A stretch of DNA of 64,000 nt from positions 186,001 through 250,000 of the forward strand of contig BGZK01000732.1 of the NCBI GenBank assembly GCA_005406025.1, in the 5' to 3' direction. Every line of letters starts with the position of its first letter. The stretch's first letter is position 1. Both the position numbers and the translations under genes were made by a program. The notes below the pieces were generated by a model. That model ran no database searches, was not told the origin of the DNA, and was given only the letters and a program-made list of their open reading frames with translations. This DNA is from Eumeta japonica. Lineage: Eukaryota; Arthropoda; Insecta; Lepidoptera; Psychidae. This document shows positions 1-12,705 of the stretch, one piece after another.

Positions 1-379
1 AAATATTCTTCTAGTAGGCATTTCGGCGTAAATGACTTACTCCAAATTATACATATGATGTTTAAAACAATGGAAAGTGATTCCAAATTAGTAGTAGAGT
101 GAGTTACAAATTATGTAAGAACAAAACAAACGCTACATAGAATTGAAACACTAAAATACAAAAACACTAAAATATAATCCAAGTTTTCCTCGTAATAGGA
201 AAAAAAGAACTATCCCTGATTTTCAACTTGTGTCTGTTTAGAAAAATATATTCAGCGAGGTGTCGATGTCAGAAGATTAGTTTAATTCTGCAATCCTGTA
301 TCACTAAGTGTATTCCTAACTCAAAAGCAGATAAATATTCAGTAATTACTCGCTGCGACTGTAGCGCAAAACACTGTAG
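1..379. other. AT-rich noncoding DNA
   Basis: Stops are frequent in all frames and I see no recognisable repeat, RNA or regulatory pattern. Confidence 0.6.
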
Positions 380-500
380 TTGAACTCGCGTGAAGGCTAG
401 CCGGAGTGTTCTAGGACATGCCGAGCCCCGTCAAGCCGTAGGCCGGCGGCGCTGGGCAGTGTCAGCGCGTTGACTTCGAATCGAATAGTTCTTGGTATTA
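380..500. other. GC-rich island 1, candidate conserved noncoding element
   Basis: A short CpG-rich patch (for example GGCCGGCGGCGCTGGGC) stands out from the AT-rich surroundings. It is followed by a CGAATCGAATAG and TATCGATTCATTCGCGG stretch. No coding signal or known repeat was recognised. A regulatory role is inferred only from contrast with the background and from the many similar islands in the window. Confidence 0.4.
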
Positions 501-2589
501 GAGTTTTATCGATTCATTCGCGGCTGAATTACATTCACTCACTTATTTTGTTTATCTCAGTTCGAGAGATTGGATCTTGAGTTTTTCATGGCTATTAAGT
601 GCAGATCGAGGATAATAACGACTGTATGATATCGATGTGGTTCGAACCGAAAGGTCAAACAGCATCGACGATCGGTTCCGGTAGAACCGAAAACTTAATA
701 TGCTTTTTAAGACACAGAGCAGATGATTCCATCTATTATATTGAGATGACACTAACTTGAGTCGCTAGGACTGCGTCTAATATAATATTTCCAGTAGACA
801 TCTTTACACTACAATTGGCTATTATTATGCACATGCATGTTGACGTTGGGATGAAATTTGATAAAAATGGTGGCTATTCGACATTATATGCACGTACTTG
901 CTAGGAATTCTTGCAAGCATGTACAACTGTCAACTGGCTGATCACCATTGGTGCATAGCCCTCACGTACACTCAATACCTATCGGCTTATATGAGGGGAT
1001 GTATGGTAAATATTGTTATTATGATAAGAAAGAGTAAACTTATTATATAAAGTTTTTAAGCATGCGGCTATGACAATTTATATCTCTTACGTTATCACAT
1101 ATAGCGATCCACGATTCATTAGCTCTATGAAGTAATTAATGCAGATCCTATTGATGATGTTCGAGGCTTTGATCGTGGCCTTCGGTACCTCGCGCCCTTC
1201 ACGAGCCACTATCGAAGGTAGTTCCTAGATCTGCAATGAAAATATAACGTATTTTATGAGGTGTTACGACTTTTTTATATAATTATCTAAATTTTAGCCT
1301 TTGGTAATATCAAGGAATTATAATCTGTATTGCAATTCTACAAAATAAAAAACTTGCCTTAAAAGGGCGTCTAAATTTTACGTTCTAAATTTCCGCTCGA
1401 AAACGCTATCCGATATATTTTTGTGGTTTGTGGCGTCAACTGTGAACAACATCGAACGCGTGCCTTGAATTTTGAAGAGAAGGATTTTTAGATATTTTCT
1501 CGAATGTAGTAAAATAGATATACACACGTCAATATTATCTCGTAGTGTACCCGTTTGTCCGTATGTCCCCACTTTGAACAGTTGGAATGATGAAAGGACT
1601 CCTTGCTTCAACATATTATGAAGACAGAAATGTAAAATCACTAAAACTATAGCAAGGTTTGCGCCTGACTACAATCAAATTGCACTTACACTCACCGTGG
1701 AATGACCTAAAAACATAATTTAGTAGTATAGTCTTCCTCAAATAAATCGGGCCAGACAAGATTTGCCACAGATTTCGATGATTATTTTTAACCGATTCCA
1801 AAAAAGGTCACCAGATTCTACTTCGACGCGTATTTATAAGCAAATTCACCGATTTTTTGTAAACGATATAGTTTAAACTGCATCTATTAGATCACGAAGT
1901 TGTTCTAAATTTTATTTTATGATTAAAAATATACTATTATTGAGAAAGTCTAAGAAACTAAAAATTTGTTTGCCATCGACGTTATGTTTCTAGTATATTT
2001 CTTATATATTTATTAATATGCTATAATTCTTATAAAGCTGCCCATTAAATTGAGCTATTTATAAAACCTTCTATTTACAAAGATTTGAGCTTAATCACTG
2101 ATTTCTTCATGCAGCTTACGTTTCCATTCACTTACTCACGTTGTTCCAATTTCTAGTGGTGAAAAATCTGAAAACGTAAAGCTCTCTCAACTTACCTACT
2201 GATTTAATCGGCTACTTAGCAAAGCTTTGAGTCCGAGGGTACTGCACTCAACTAACAATTTAAAGAACTCCGAATGATACGAGAACGACTGGAAAATTCG
2301 GCGTTAGAACTGTTATTTTATTTTCTTAGTACAAAAGAAAATAAATATAATAACCATCATTATCAACTAGTAAAATTATATGAGTTTTAATGTTTGTATT
2401 ATCCAGTCAGTAAAAAAATAGATGCAATAACTTTTACAAAAAATAAATACTGCCTTCATAAACCGATCAAAAATCAGAAAAACAGTTAACCCTGCAGGCC
2501 ATCCCTAAAATTTACCTTTATGATATTTACCGATGTGTTTTGAGCTCCTTGAGTTACAAACATTTTTTAAAAGTTTACGACCTATTAAT
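501..2589. other. AT-rich noncoding DNA
   Basis: Only short frames occur here and none resembles a known protein. A small mixed-composition patch near 1140-1220 has TGCAGATC and GATCTGCA ends that could pair, but no clear precursor fold. The minus frame around 1378-1641 is open for 87 codons but has AT-driven codons and no recognised domain, so I do not call it a gene. Confidence 0.5.
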
Positions 2590-2770
2590 CTCAAACATTT
2601 GTAAAACAGTTGACGCCGCAGGGTATTTTCGAAACTTCTCACTACTTTCGAGCTTGAAGCGTTCAAAATAAAGTATCAGTAAATTATTGAGCTCAAACGA
2701 TCAATTTTAGTGCTTTTCAAAGTTTTCTAAATTCAAGATATGATCACTCGCAAGATCGTTAAAATAGATT
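2590..2770. repeat. Old interspersed repeat copy, resembling 42480-42670
   Basis: The order of words (acagttgac, ttcgagcttgaa, aaattattgag, ctcaaa.gatc, ttttcta) recurs in degenerate form near 42480-42670. This suggests two eroded copies of one family. The similarity was judged by eye only. Confidence 0.3.
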
Positions 2771-3394
2771 TCTAGGACCCTAAAACGTCAATATCTGATG
2801 AAAACTTTATTTTCCAAAATTGTACTGACAAATGCATCTCCCCAGTTTATGACGATTTTTCAATTTTCGTAGCGGACAGTTAATAATTAGTTGTTTTTAA
2901 AGTTTGATCTAGCTAAACAAGGTCAATAAAAAATATTTTACAAAGAATGAATTATAGAGTTAAGAGGGTGTCAAAATAATTGAGACATAACTGCGTTCGG
3001 TGTGCCTTTAGTTAACACCGAGTTCAAAATAACCGTTTTACAGCGTATTAAAGGCAGTTTTTATTTCTTTTTTTTTCTAATAATTGTCATTTCGTACAAT
3101 TTTTGTATTGCACCAAATGAAATTATTCATTTTTTATTCAATTGGTTATCTCTTAATGATATTATAAATATATTGCCTTAAATATCATTTAACCCAAGAT
3201 TGCAATTTAAATCTACAGTTAGGTACACTCGTTCACATTTAATTTGCAGTCATAGTGAGAAATACATTATGAAAGTCGTAAAATATATACGCATTGAATT
3301 TGCAAAATCAGAAACCAGTTTTATGAAACCCTAAACTAAATCTTAAAATCTGTTATTAAATTTATACATCATACGTAATATGTCCTATAGAAAT
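2771..3394. other. AT-rich noncoding DNA
   Basis: Poly-T and A-rich runs; nothing recognisable. Confidence 0.5.
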
Positions 3395-3610
3395 GGATAG
3401 ACGGACGTGCGTGCGCGCGCCGAGCGGACGGAGATTCGAAGCTATTAACACAGGAAGCGCATTAGTCGCTGAGCAAACGTAAACTGCCACCGTCCGGGAA
3501 CTAAGGTAGCTCGCACACCGCCGGCTGCGGCCGGGCGCGCAGGACCTCAGCGAGTGAAGCCGCAAGCTCCTATGTGGTGCGAGCAACGAAAATCGCGCGC
3601 CGTTAATGTA
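3395..3610. other. GC-rich island 2, candidate conserved noncoding element
   Basis: A CpG-dense block opens with CGGACGTGCGTGCGCGCGCC and closes with AATCGCGCGCCGTTAATG. A 74-codon minus frame spans it, but its translation is rich in Arg, Ser and Leu with no known domain, as expected from GC-rich noncoding DNA. Confidence 0.45.
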
Positions 3611-4397
3611 ACAAGTACAATTTCAAATAGTTTTTTTTTTGTACAGACGTAAGAAAAATGACACATCTGTTTCAGAGAGCGCCTAATATATTCACAAAGC
3701 TAAGCTATGAACTTACTATGACATGAACAACTGTACTAATGACAATTGGTTTTGCATTTTTGACGCATTACGAGGGCACACATTATATTTTGATTGAGAG
3801 CAACAAAAACGGTCAATCGTAGGGTATTTAATACGGTATTAACATTGAAAGTACTCCACACTACGAAAATCTAAAACTGGGTTCAATAAACCTTTTATAG
3901 AATTCGCTTTGATAATTATATTATAATTCCTTAAAAGAAAAAAATATAGATTTCCTACTCTACACGACCTACGGGTGCATTGAAAATTAAATCAATAAGA
4001 ATAGAATCAGTCCTAAATCGATCCTAATTTCGGAAGAATTTTTGTTTCAACAATTCAAAAGATCTGTAGTTGTGAAAGTTAAAGATTTTAGTCATTATGA
4101 ACCGATATCAATGAATGCTGATATTATAATAAAAAATAAAACGGGAATACTGATCGACGCAAGTTGAAGGTCGTGACAGGCCCGATTAAAAAAATAATAT
4201 TTACAAAAATTTTAATTATTGTGAAAAAATCACTATCTATAACTATAAAAATCATTGCAGATATTGAGTCAATCTTCAGTATAAAAATAAAAAAAAAATA
4301 CAAAAAAAAAAATCTAAATAGGTAAAAATCTAAAAGTTCCTTTTAAAGACCTCCTAAAAACACCAATTTTTAGTATTTTTTTATGATTTTCTCTAAA
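3611..4397. other. AT-rich noncoding DNA
   Basis: No gene-like frame. A-rich low-complexity runs occur around 4285-4320. Confidence 0.5.
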
Positions 4398-4562
4398 ATT
4401 ATTAAATTTTTTTCATCGTTAGGTAGTTCGTGTATACACATACACGTTTCCTTACGCTTCAAATATTCTCTTAGAACTAGAGTACACGATACCAGAGCGA
4501 AGTCGCATTTTGACTGTAGATGGTGCCCGTACTGGGGGCCATCGAAAAAACGTTCTCAGTTT
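4398..4562. repeat. Interspersed repeat family A, copy 1
   Basis: The block contains ttttttcatcg, a cacgatacc core, a GCATTTTGACTGTAGATGG stretch and a final atcgaaaaaacgttctca. The same order occurs at 43960-44130 (tttttcatcg, cacgatacc, gcactttcgctgtaaatggg, atcgagaaaacattctca). It appears to be a non-coding repeat; the class is not known to me. Confidence 0.5.
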
Positions 4563-6660
4563 TAAAAATGTTTTTATTATTATGACTGTATTTGGCAGTA
4601 ATCATGGTAACTACAACGTGCCATACCGCACTGATTTAAAAGCTAATATAACGCGCGTCATGTGAATGATGCCGATTTCTAAAAAACAACAACTCTTAAT
4701 TAATCTACAATAAAAATAATCCATATCATAAATTTCTTTTGTACATATTAAGATACCCTTTTCTGAAATCCTACGCAACTTCTTACATCATATGTTTATG
4801 ACACAAAATATTTGTCTTGTGATATAAACTATTACCATATGCCTTTTTAATAACACATACTTTGATATCATTTTCATTTCTTATCTTAACAGTTGAGGAC
4901 GTTAGGCTTCTATTGCACTTTTATTAAAAACGAGTATCTCACTAAAGCGATTGAAAAGGTATTTTCAACGCTAATAACAAAAAATTTGGCTGTCACGGGA
5001 CGCCTGGAAGATGTGAAATGTAGTAGTTAACATTAAAATTTATAACTAATAAATACCGATAAAGTAAAACGTATTAAATTAATAAAAAGATGAAAGTGTG
5101 TTAATAAAATCAATGCATTATTCTTAATATTTTAAATAGAATAATAATCACAGAATTTTATATATAGAGAATATATGTCGATTTAATAATATAAAACTGA
5201 TTTCAATTCTTTTAGGAGTTCTGTGAATAAAAATAAATGATTCCAAATCCATTTTATCAATTTTAATAATGATTAATTATAATAGGGTGACGTCACAGTA
5301 AATATTACAATAATAATAAAATATTTTAAATTAGGTGTCAAATAAATCAATGAAATCAATTAAATAACGAGTTAATGTCAAATTTTATTTTGGGGCCAAC
5401 AAATTTAAAATAGAAATAAAAAATTTAAGTAATAAAAGAAACATTTTTTGGATATATAATTGAATTATTTATGAAAAAACTACGTAAATATTTATAAATA
5501 TATATGTTCAATCCCTTTTGCTCTCTCCTTCGCACGTCTCTCCTGTACAGCATACTCATGTGTCAATGTGGGTCTGTATCGCTTGAGTAACGTTACACTT
5601 CGCAATCACCACGCATCAGCCACTCAAACTCCCACTAACATTGTAAATTCAATCCACGATTTGAATTTCTTGCTTAATTCCATATTTAAGACTACAAATA
5701 ACCTTTGCTTAGTTTTTTTTTAACATATTTTCGATTTAATTCCTTTTTAAGAAATTAAATTGAAAATATCCAAAATCCCCGAAATGAAATTAGTTTTGAA
5801 AGCGTGATTGTTCACTTCTAAACTAAATAGAAACGATGATAATATATCTATACTAGGTGCATGAAACAAACATGATAAAGAAAAACATATGTTTAAATAG
5901 TTTAAAAGTACATATAAAACAAAATTATTAGTTAAATTAGATATACATATATTAATACATACATGTAATACTTAGGTGATAGGAAATAAAAAAGGCTTTA
6001 TTACTATTATTATTTATTTACCAAAAGAAGTGTTTTCTTTTAGTCAGTTCACGATTCTAAACGTAATACCGATATACAGCCATTTTCTATTATTTGTTGT
6101 TTCAATTTAAAATTTGGACTTTAATTACAACAAGTTTAAATTTTGTATGTATAACAATTTTTACAATAAAGTAAAAGATTGAAAAAAAGAAGAAAAAATC
6201 ACGTAGAACCTACGCAATTTTTTAATATATTGTTAATATATTCATAAAAAAAAATCATAACATACTTATATGACCTTTTAAAGGTAGGAAATACAGACGG
6301 CTTAGGTCTGGTAATATTGGATAAGTGCACGTCAAAGTGGTACATCATGGTACATCAGTGGTACACAACATTAATAAAATGAGTATTTCCATAAGAGCTA
6401 AAGATTTCAGCAGTTTGCTTGTAACTTTGATCTTATTATATTAAAGAAAACGTCAAGCATAATAACGTTTGTTGTAATATATATTGATGTATATAAAATG
6501 CGAAATAAAAAAAAGGAACAAATTCATAAAATATGTTCAACTTATGTGTGCATGAGCACCATCCTAGTAGGAATATACCTATGCATAAAAAATGCGCAAA
6601 AGCTTAATCAACGAATAATGATCTATCTATTTAATGATATTCTACACATTTGGATGTTTT
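4563..6660. other. AT-rich noncoding DNA
   Basis: Very AT-rich, with no coding frame of note. A mixed patch at 5520-5650 (pyrimidine-rich, then CGCTTGAGTAACGTTACAC) may be part of a repeat but was not identified. Confidence 0.5.
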
Positions 6661-6840
6661 GATATTTTCTGTGCGTGCCCACCGAGTTGATACGACAGCA
6701 ACCCGATTGTCGCACGCAATTCAAGCCGCTGTCGAGCGCATATCAAACAGCAGAGAGAACCTTTTACTCGACGTGACCACGCTGTGTTCTATTCGTCCCA
6801 TCGCGACGTAATTTTATGTCGCATCGTCAGCTGTTGCTCA
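6661..6840. other. GC-rich island 3, candidate conserved noncoding element
   Basis: A run of CpG-containing words (cccgattgtcgcacgcaatt, gctgtcgagcgcatatcaaa, catcgcgacgtaattttatg) lies in otherwise AT-rich sequence. No coding frame or known repeat was recognised. Confidence 0.4.
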
Positions 6841-7234
6841 ATATTTTTGTCTCATACATATAGTAATAGTATTTACCATAAACTATTCGTTGTATAAGTT
6901 GAATACTCAGTATCAAACTTTTTACCCTGTCGTGCTTTTTACCTTTTAGAAGTTATGATAAAGAGGTAAGGAGACAGATGTACTGGCGAAAAGAATACGA
7001 AAAACACATATTTAATGTTACGTTATTTAATTTAACTCTTATTTGGATGGAAACAAAGGGTTAACCACTAATCCTTTCAAAAGTTAACAACGTGGTTAAG
7101 CACTTTAAATAAAGTACTATAGATACTAAAATAGAGCATTTAAAATGCTAACGTTCGTGACAACTGTGGATTTTAACTATGGATTGTATCTTCCATTCAT
7201 TTAATTTATAGATATTTCAATTACGAGTTATGGA

Positions 7235-7360
7235 AATAAATCTGCGCGCACGCATCGACTGCGTAGAATATTCAGATTTGAGTTCCGGTGAGTCGACAGG
7301 CGCGCACGGAGCCGACATCGAAAGTGCCTACGCCGGAAGCCCGGCAGGCCGCGGTCTTAA
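7235..7360. other. GC-rich island 4, candidate conserved noncoding element
   Basis: A compact CpG-rich patch (tctgcgcgcacgcatcgact through ccggcaggccgcggtcttaa) sits between AT-rich flanks. No coding content was seen. Confidence 0.4.
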
Positions 7361-7839
7361 TTAACTAATTTCATCTGAAGATGTCCGAGGGCTCACGAGG
7401 GCGCTTAAAAAATGTTTTAAGGGTTTTTTCTCGTTTAATTACTTTCTAACCACATATTATTTTAACCAGCTGCCTTTCCTGGTTTTCTCGATGACCTGTA
7501 TCTGGAAGCAATTTCAATTTTAAATAGAAATAGTTTCCCCCTGGAATAGAAAATAGGATAGTTTTTAATTATATATCTATACTAATATATGAAACTATAC
7601 ATACACCATTTTTATAAAACTTTATCATTTATACTTATTTCATAACGCACTTAATCTAACTATTAAGTAAGGAAAAATTTTTTTCGTATTTCATTTAAAT
7701 AAAAAGTGACAATAAAATTTCTTTGGTTGTGCGTTTGTATGTAGCTAATTTTGATACCATTAGATGCATAACATATTAAAAAAGAAAAATAAAAACGACA
7801 TTCCGCTATTTATTATCGTTGTCCTATCCACCAAAGTGA

Positions 7840-8070
7840 AAGAGCCCAACTTAAAAATTCTATACATTTTGGAGCTTTGTTACAAAAAGGGAAAAATGCG
7901 ACACAAATCTCGAAAAAAAAAATGTGACTTACGGACCTAGTACAGTGTCGGTAAGAGTATCACAAAACAGGTTGACGTGTCTTCAGTCCGGCAATTTTGA
8001 TACCAAAGATGAACCTTGCTCTAGTACACCTGATACGTATTAAGTCATACGGATAAAAGCAAAAAGAAAG
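7840..8070 (+). pseudogene. mariner transposase N-terminal fragment
   Basis: A decayed piece of the N-terminal helix-turn-helix region of a mariner transposase, the part that binds element ends. Across shifting frames the translation gives a VTYGPSTVSVRVSQN stretch and, at about 7950-8030, LQSGNFDTKDEPCSSTPDT. Mariners usually have VRVAQNWFKRFQSGNFDVKDEPRSGRP here. The DDD catalytic domain is absent, so this is a 5' fragment. It looks like the same subfamily as the relics at 13.99 and 41.04 kb. Several frameshifts and a stop make it nonfunctional. Confidence 0.7.
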
Positions 8071-8137
8071 TTTTTTTCGTCATGCTATTTCGATTTTATC
8101 AATAAAAACTAGCCTATGAAACGCTTTTTAGTACACT

Positions 8138-8168
8138 AATTGATTTACCTTTAATAGTAAATCAATTG
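8138..8168. repeat. Short palindrome
   Basis: AATTGATTTACCTTTAATAG continues into TAAATCAATT, giving 11-13 nt arms around a short loop. It could be a small cruciform or hairpin, just downstream of the mariner fragment. Confidence 0.6.
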
Positions 8169-9379
8169 GTATTTCTTTTATTGTAATTGGTTCAATAATT
8201 TTTTGGCTACGAAATACAAGGCTATTATATTAATAATAGTCTGACAACGGCTGACTTCTGATATTAATTGCTCTTTTGTGCTGCATCGTATTTGGTAAAT
8301 ATGACAAATGTATGACATATCACTGTTTATAGACTTATTATATGCTAGCTGCAGTATCATGTCAACATCGTAATATCTGAGCGTGCGCTCAAACATCAGC
8401 GAGGCCTTCTGACCATGACATCTTGAATGTTCTGTAGCAGAAGAAAAAACAAGACACGTGGCAAACTTTCAACCGTATCATTTAGTCCGACTATGGAAGT
8501 AGGTCAGATTCGTCAAAACTGACCAATGTAATATTACGTCCGCAAAGTTTCTAGGCGACAGGTCACTCGTGGCCTGCCACTTCGACACTCTTCACTGGGG
8601 AAATAATTGAATGGACGGGGACTTACTTAGCTGGAAACGAAAGTTAAGGACGAAATTCCTGCTCTCTAGCTTAAGTCGGCTAGCTTTAAAACGACCCATC
8701 GCAAGTATATCGAACTGATCTACGACATACTTACGATATACACATATACGAAAACCGAAGGATAAAAGATATTATTACGTACGGGGTATAATATTTTTAT
8801 CAGAATTAATCCAACTGATATCTCTAATGGATAAACTAAAACAGTCGAGAATGGAGTAATAACTCATAATACTTTCTAGATAGGGAAACGCTAAAAGCCT
8901 TTCGTGTTTCCATTTAGGGCATAACATAAAGTAGTAAAGCTGAACAAAACTACCATAAATCAGTATTTTATTTTACTAAAGCAGTTTATATACGCTCGGA
9001 AAAAAACGCCAAGTAAAATATAAGCGTATTCGGAGAGATTATAGAACTTTCATATACTGAACAAAAAATCTTTTTAATGACTAATACCGATGCATTGGTG
9101 ACCATATTTACAATTATGAATGTATTATATATTTATGGAAAAACAAAGTAAATATTAATTCACTATTTATTAGTATTTTTGTTCTGTATACATGTATCAA
9201 ATATCAAATGGGAATTCTAAAATATTTTTATATAAGCATTTATAACATTAAACGTAAATTATATAAATACTTAAGAATTTATCTATTACAATTTTTAATT
9301 AGTAATATATTTTTATTAATTTCACTTGTTTCTCTATAATGGAATCAAAAACTGAAATTCATGCACTTACAATTCTTGA
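8169..9379. other. Noncoding DNA with a mixed-composition middle
   Basis: The stretch 8400-8720 is less AT-rich than its flanks and may be an unrecognised old repeat. The remainder is AT-rich without features. Confidence 0.45.
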
Positions 9380-9710
9380 GTCATCATGAAATATGGCAAT
9401 CGTGTGTAGTTCTGATGACAATAAAATGATATGCTATCGTTGAATTGATCTAATGATGGAGCTACAATATCGCCACAGGAACTTCTCAACGGAATAACAA
9501 AACCTAGCGGTGTTTGAGCATGTAGGAGTTGTCTTGAGATCTAGTCTCGCCATAAACGAATTTCAGGGTCTAATGATGCAGTCAATTATGCAATTCCATA
9601 ATTGAAAAAAAAAAGTGTTTTGCCGTATTTTGGCTTGTCGGAATTGTTTTTAAATGCACTTTGGCCCTGATTGCCTTTCAGGGTATGATGATGGAAGGTT
9701 GCCATTGGCA
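9380..9710. repeat. Degenerate repeat with recurring TAATGATGGAG-type units
   Basis: The words ctaatgatggagctacaat, gggtctaatgatgcagtcaa and gggtatgatgatggaaggtt recur at roughly 100-120 bp spacing, with a phrase similar to cgccacaggaacttctcaac. This suggests an eroded tandem or composite interspersed repeat of a kind I recall from Lepidoptera. Confidence 0.4.
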
Positions 9711-10439
9711 CTTTTAAAACAATGAATATTTTTATATGATTAATGACCCCAAAATAGTTTGGTGACTAACATTACTTAAATAATAGGTTTATCACGTTAT
9801 TTATATTACCTTAATAATTCATCTGGAAACTTTGATGACATATACTGACTGAGGATCGATGCATTATACACATAAAATTTTAATGAAGTTATAGCTGTGA
9901 CTACAGTGACATAAAAAGCAGAGACTGGTTGGAAACTACATGCGTATTCGCAAAGCTGGCCTCTAGAAAAACGGAGAATATTCTTTGACAAAGTTAAGTA
10001 CATTTTGTAGAACTGAGACAGAGAAGGATACTTATGTATTTATCATACGTTACTACGGGGACACAGATACAATATTTAGTGTTTTGTATCAAGACGTAAC
10101 GCTTTTGAAACAAGTTTGTTTTCTGTCTGTCAGATGCGATATTTCTCGAAACTACTTTATTTCGAATTTTAATCAAAGATAGCATCGATTGCCGGATCAT
10201 AGTCGCATTTATTTCAAGTCCCTTTCGTTTTTTTTTTATTAATTCTGGCATGTTAACGACGAAATAAAAATAAATTACCCTTAATGAGTAGAATCTCAAA
10301 AATTTTTTATAAGAGCCAGTTTAATATTATGTACAAATTTTGTATTTGCGAATTTGAGACAAACGTTTTTTCCTCATTCGCAATATAACGGGGTCAACTA
10401 TTTTTCAGTCCAATTTAGGAGTACAACCTCCAACCACAT
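9711..10439. other. Noncoding DNA
   Basis: Overlapping short frames on both strands near 9806-10299 do not match any known domain and overlap each other, so I treat them as chance. Confidence 0.5.
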
Positions 10440-10650
10440 CTTATTTTACATCCCATGGTGTGAGCAGTGAGGTGATTTGTGGCGTGATCGTCCGTTTTGT
10501 TATTTCCGACGTATGTAGTAAATGTTCTCATTCGACTTAAGTGAAAGACTCAACGGTTAATTCTCGCGCGGTCGAGGATCGAATCTGTTAATTGATCTGA
10601 CTCAAAAGCAACGCGCTGGCGCACGACTCACCACACAGCCATCAGCGTTT
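10440..10650. other. GC-rich island 5, candidate conserved noncoding element
   Basis: A moderate-GC block with tctcgcgcggtcgaggatcg, ttaattgatctgactcaaaa and caacgcgctggcgcacgact. It carries homeodomain-like TTAATTG and TTAAGTG words. A regulatory role is inferred only. Confidence 0.4.
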
Positions 10651-11340
10651 TGAAATGAATATCGCAACTTAATTTAAAAACGTGATATATCTAAACGTAA
10701 GTATATTTAAAATATTATAATGCGTCAATTCAGCAATTTTTGTATAGTCAAAAATGAAATATCCGATTAATTTTATAAAACGGAAAGTTTGTATGTTTGA
10801 ATGTTTTTACTCAATCAGGCTTCAACGCTTGAACAAAATTAACTAAAACTTTACAGTAATATAGCTACTACATCAGCATATCATACAAGTTATAATTTAT
10901 GAAGACATTAACTTCTATTCGCGGCTTTGCTTGCACATTCGTAAAAAAACTCTTTACTTATGCCGATCGGTCATTCTTCAAGAGACGTTAAAGTTCAACA
11001 TCGGTTTTGTATCAAAATTGCGAGCTGGACTGGGATCACAACCAAGAATCTAAGTTAGCTCGTTTCATAATACAAAAAAAATGCGTCATGACGTGTATTT
11101 TCAGTGTAAGATTATAGTTTCTTTTGGTATGGCATCGAGAGCAGACCCGAAATCAAAATAATGGTTGGTAACGTTACTGACCGATATGAATAACAGAAAA
11201 TAAGTCGTATGTCCATGCGGATGAAGTTGAGGGTATATAATAAACAATAATAAAAATAATAAATAATATTTAAAATATCAATTTATTAATCTAGTCATCA
11301 TTAGTTGCAGTAATACGTATAGCATATATGCATATATATC
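10651..11340. other. AT-rich noncoding DNA
   Basis: No feature recognised. The last 150 bases are A/T-only runs, which would serve as a polyadenylation-like tail if the next island were transcribed on the minus strand. Confidence 0.45.
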
Positions 11341-11600
11341 CTAGTCTTTGGGGGTACGGAGGAACGGCCGCGAGTGGAACGACGCTCGTGCGCGGGCGGC
11401 GAGGGCGCACGGACTTCGGGTTCGGCGACAGTGGCGGCAGCAGCAGGCGCGCCCGGGGCACGCGGTCGGAGGAGGCGCCACGGGCCGCGGGCGCAGGTCG
11501 CCCAGCCCCGGTCGCCCGGAGGACCTCGGTGTCGACGCCTTCCTCGATGTCCACCGAGCGAGAGAGCGAACGGCGGCGTGCCGGCTAAAATGTAAAAATA
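11341..11600 (-). other. GC-rich island 6, possible minus-strand exon
   Basis: This is the most GC-rich block of the first 13 kb. Five frames stay open for 73 to 93 codons, as expected when stops are rare, so openness is weak evidence. On the minus strand one frame (about 11291-11554, and upstream to about 11586) has mostly G or C at third positions and includes an RLLLPPLSPNP stretch. Just upstream is a splice-acceptor-like tract, TTTTTACATTTTAG (about 11588-11601 on the complement). No domain is recognised. It could be a coding or noncoding exon, or simply a CpG-rich regulatory island. Confidence 0.3.
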
Positions 11601-12090
11601 TCACCGACGGTATTCAGACACAAAATTAAATTTTATTTACCTCACGTACTTATCGGTAAGTCGCGGGGTGGTCAGGAGAGGGTGCGGTAATGTCATCGGG
11701 GTTGAACTGTGAAGTATGACTTAATAAATAAACAACAAATAATAAAAGTAAAAACCGTTACATGTTGTACTAGTTTTATTCGTTATTCAAAGTTTTGTGT
11801 CAATGAGCAAAAAAGTGTGTTACCCTTGAATTTCTTGCCTATTGATCTCAAGGTGATTTGGAATGGGTGGTGTTTGAATGTCAAAAAGAATTCATTAATG
11901 ACACATTCCAAATGTAATCCCATTACTTACGAAATAAAAATACTTTAGATGTGATCTGATTTATTACAATCTGGTAACGTTTAAGAATTTTGCTTATTGT
12001 TAAAAAATCAAATGAATCTTCTCTTATATACGTACAAATGTTTTAGACGGTTTTCTTTTTTATTAAGCGGTTCTGCTTCGCACGAGTTAG
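11601..12090. other. AT-rich noncoding DNA
   Basis: A short plus frame of 79 codons at 11709-11948 has no recognised similarity. Otherwise empty. Confidence 0.45.
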
Positions 12091-12260
12091 AACATCGGTC
12101 AAGTGGGTGTCGGACTGGCGCTTTCAGGGTTCTTAAGTACAGTATAATGTGAACATTGAAAATGCATAAAATTTAAATAAAAAATGTTGAACACCACGTT
12201 TAAAAAAAATAAAAAAAATCATCTCTACAAACACATAAAATAAAATTTGAATGTCTGCCT
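12091..12260. repeat. Inverted partial copy of the AGGGTTCCG repeat family
   Basis: The words ggtcaagtgggtgtcggac and cagggttctt match, in reverse orientation, the terminal CCGACATG...TTGGCC and GGAACCCT parts of repeat family B seen at 22.8 and 36.6 kb. This is a common lepidopteran interspersed repeat. The copy is short and eroded. Confidence 0.55.
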
Positions 12261-12299
12261 AGAATTACAAAATAATTGTTTTTTTTTTTTTAAAGTAAG

Positions 12300-12705
12300 T
12301 TGAGGGTTATTTACGTTATACCTAAGCACCCTTTTAAAGGTTTTGTTTGTCTATTTTTTGTCGGGTGGACGGGAATAATTTTTGAAAAAGATGAACCGAT
12401 CTTGATTAGAATTTTACTGCAAGGCATAGTTTATTAGGCTACATGAAGGGACCTTTTTCTCCTAAATTTATAGGGTTCCTGAAAGAAAATCGATAAACTG
12501 TTCAAAATTATGCAAAGTTTGAATTGACGTTACCTTCATTAAGTTACGAGGATCAAAGCTGAGAGCGGAATAGAGATTAGGAAAAGAACGAGACCGCCAT
12601 CGGAACCATGACTGACAGCATCGGTATGTTGGCCGGGAGGTATAAGATATGATAGAACTCATTCTGTGTATCCGCGGGTGGTGTCGCCGGCGAAAGCTAG
12701 TCTAA
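12300..12705. repeat. Lepidopteran interspersed repeat ending GTCGCCGGCGAAAGCTAGT
   Basis: The block ends at about 12701 with ccgcgggtggtgtcgccggc followed by gaaagctagt. I recall this ending type (CGCGG..GAAGTCGCGGGC..AGCTAGT) as a frequent 3' terminus of RTE-like or related repeats in Lepidoptera. The internal frame at 12468-12662 (minus) has no known domain. Confidence 0.5.

Noticed and set aside
639..648. GGTTCGAACC as a possible box B
   Set aside because: It is just a palindromic decamer; no tRNA-like structure surrounds it.
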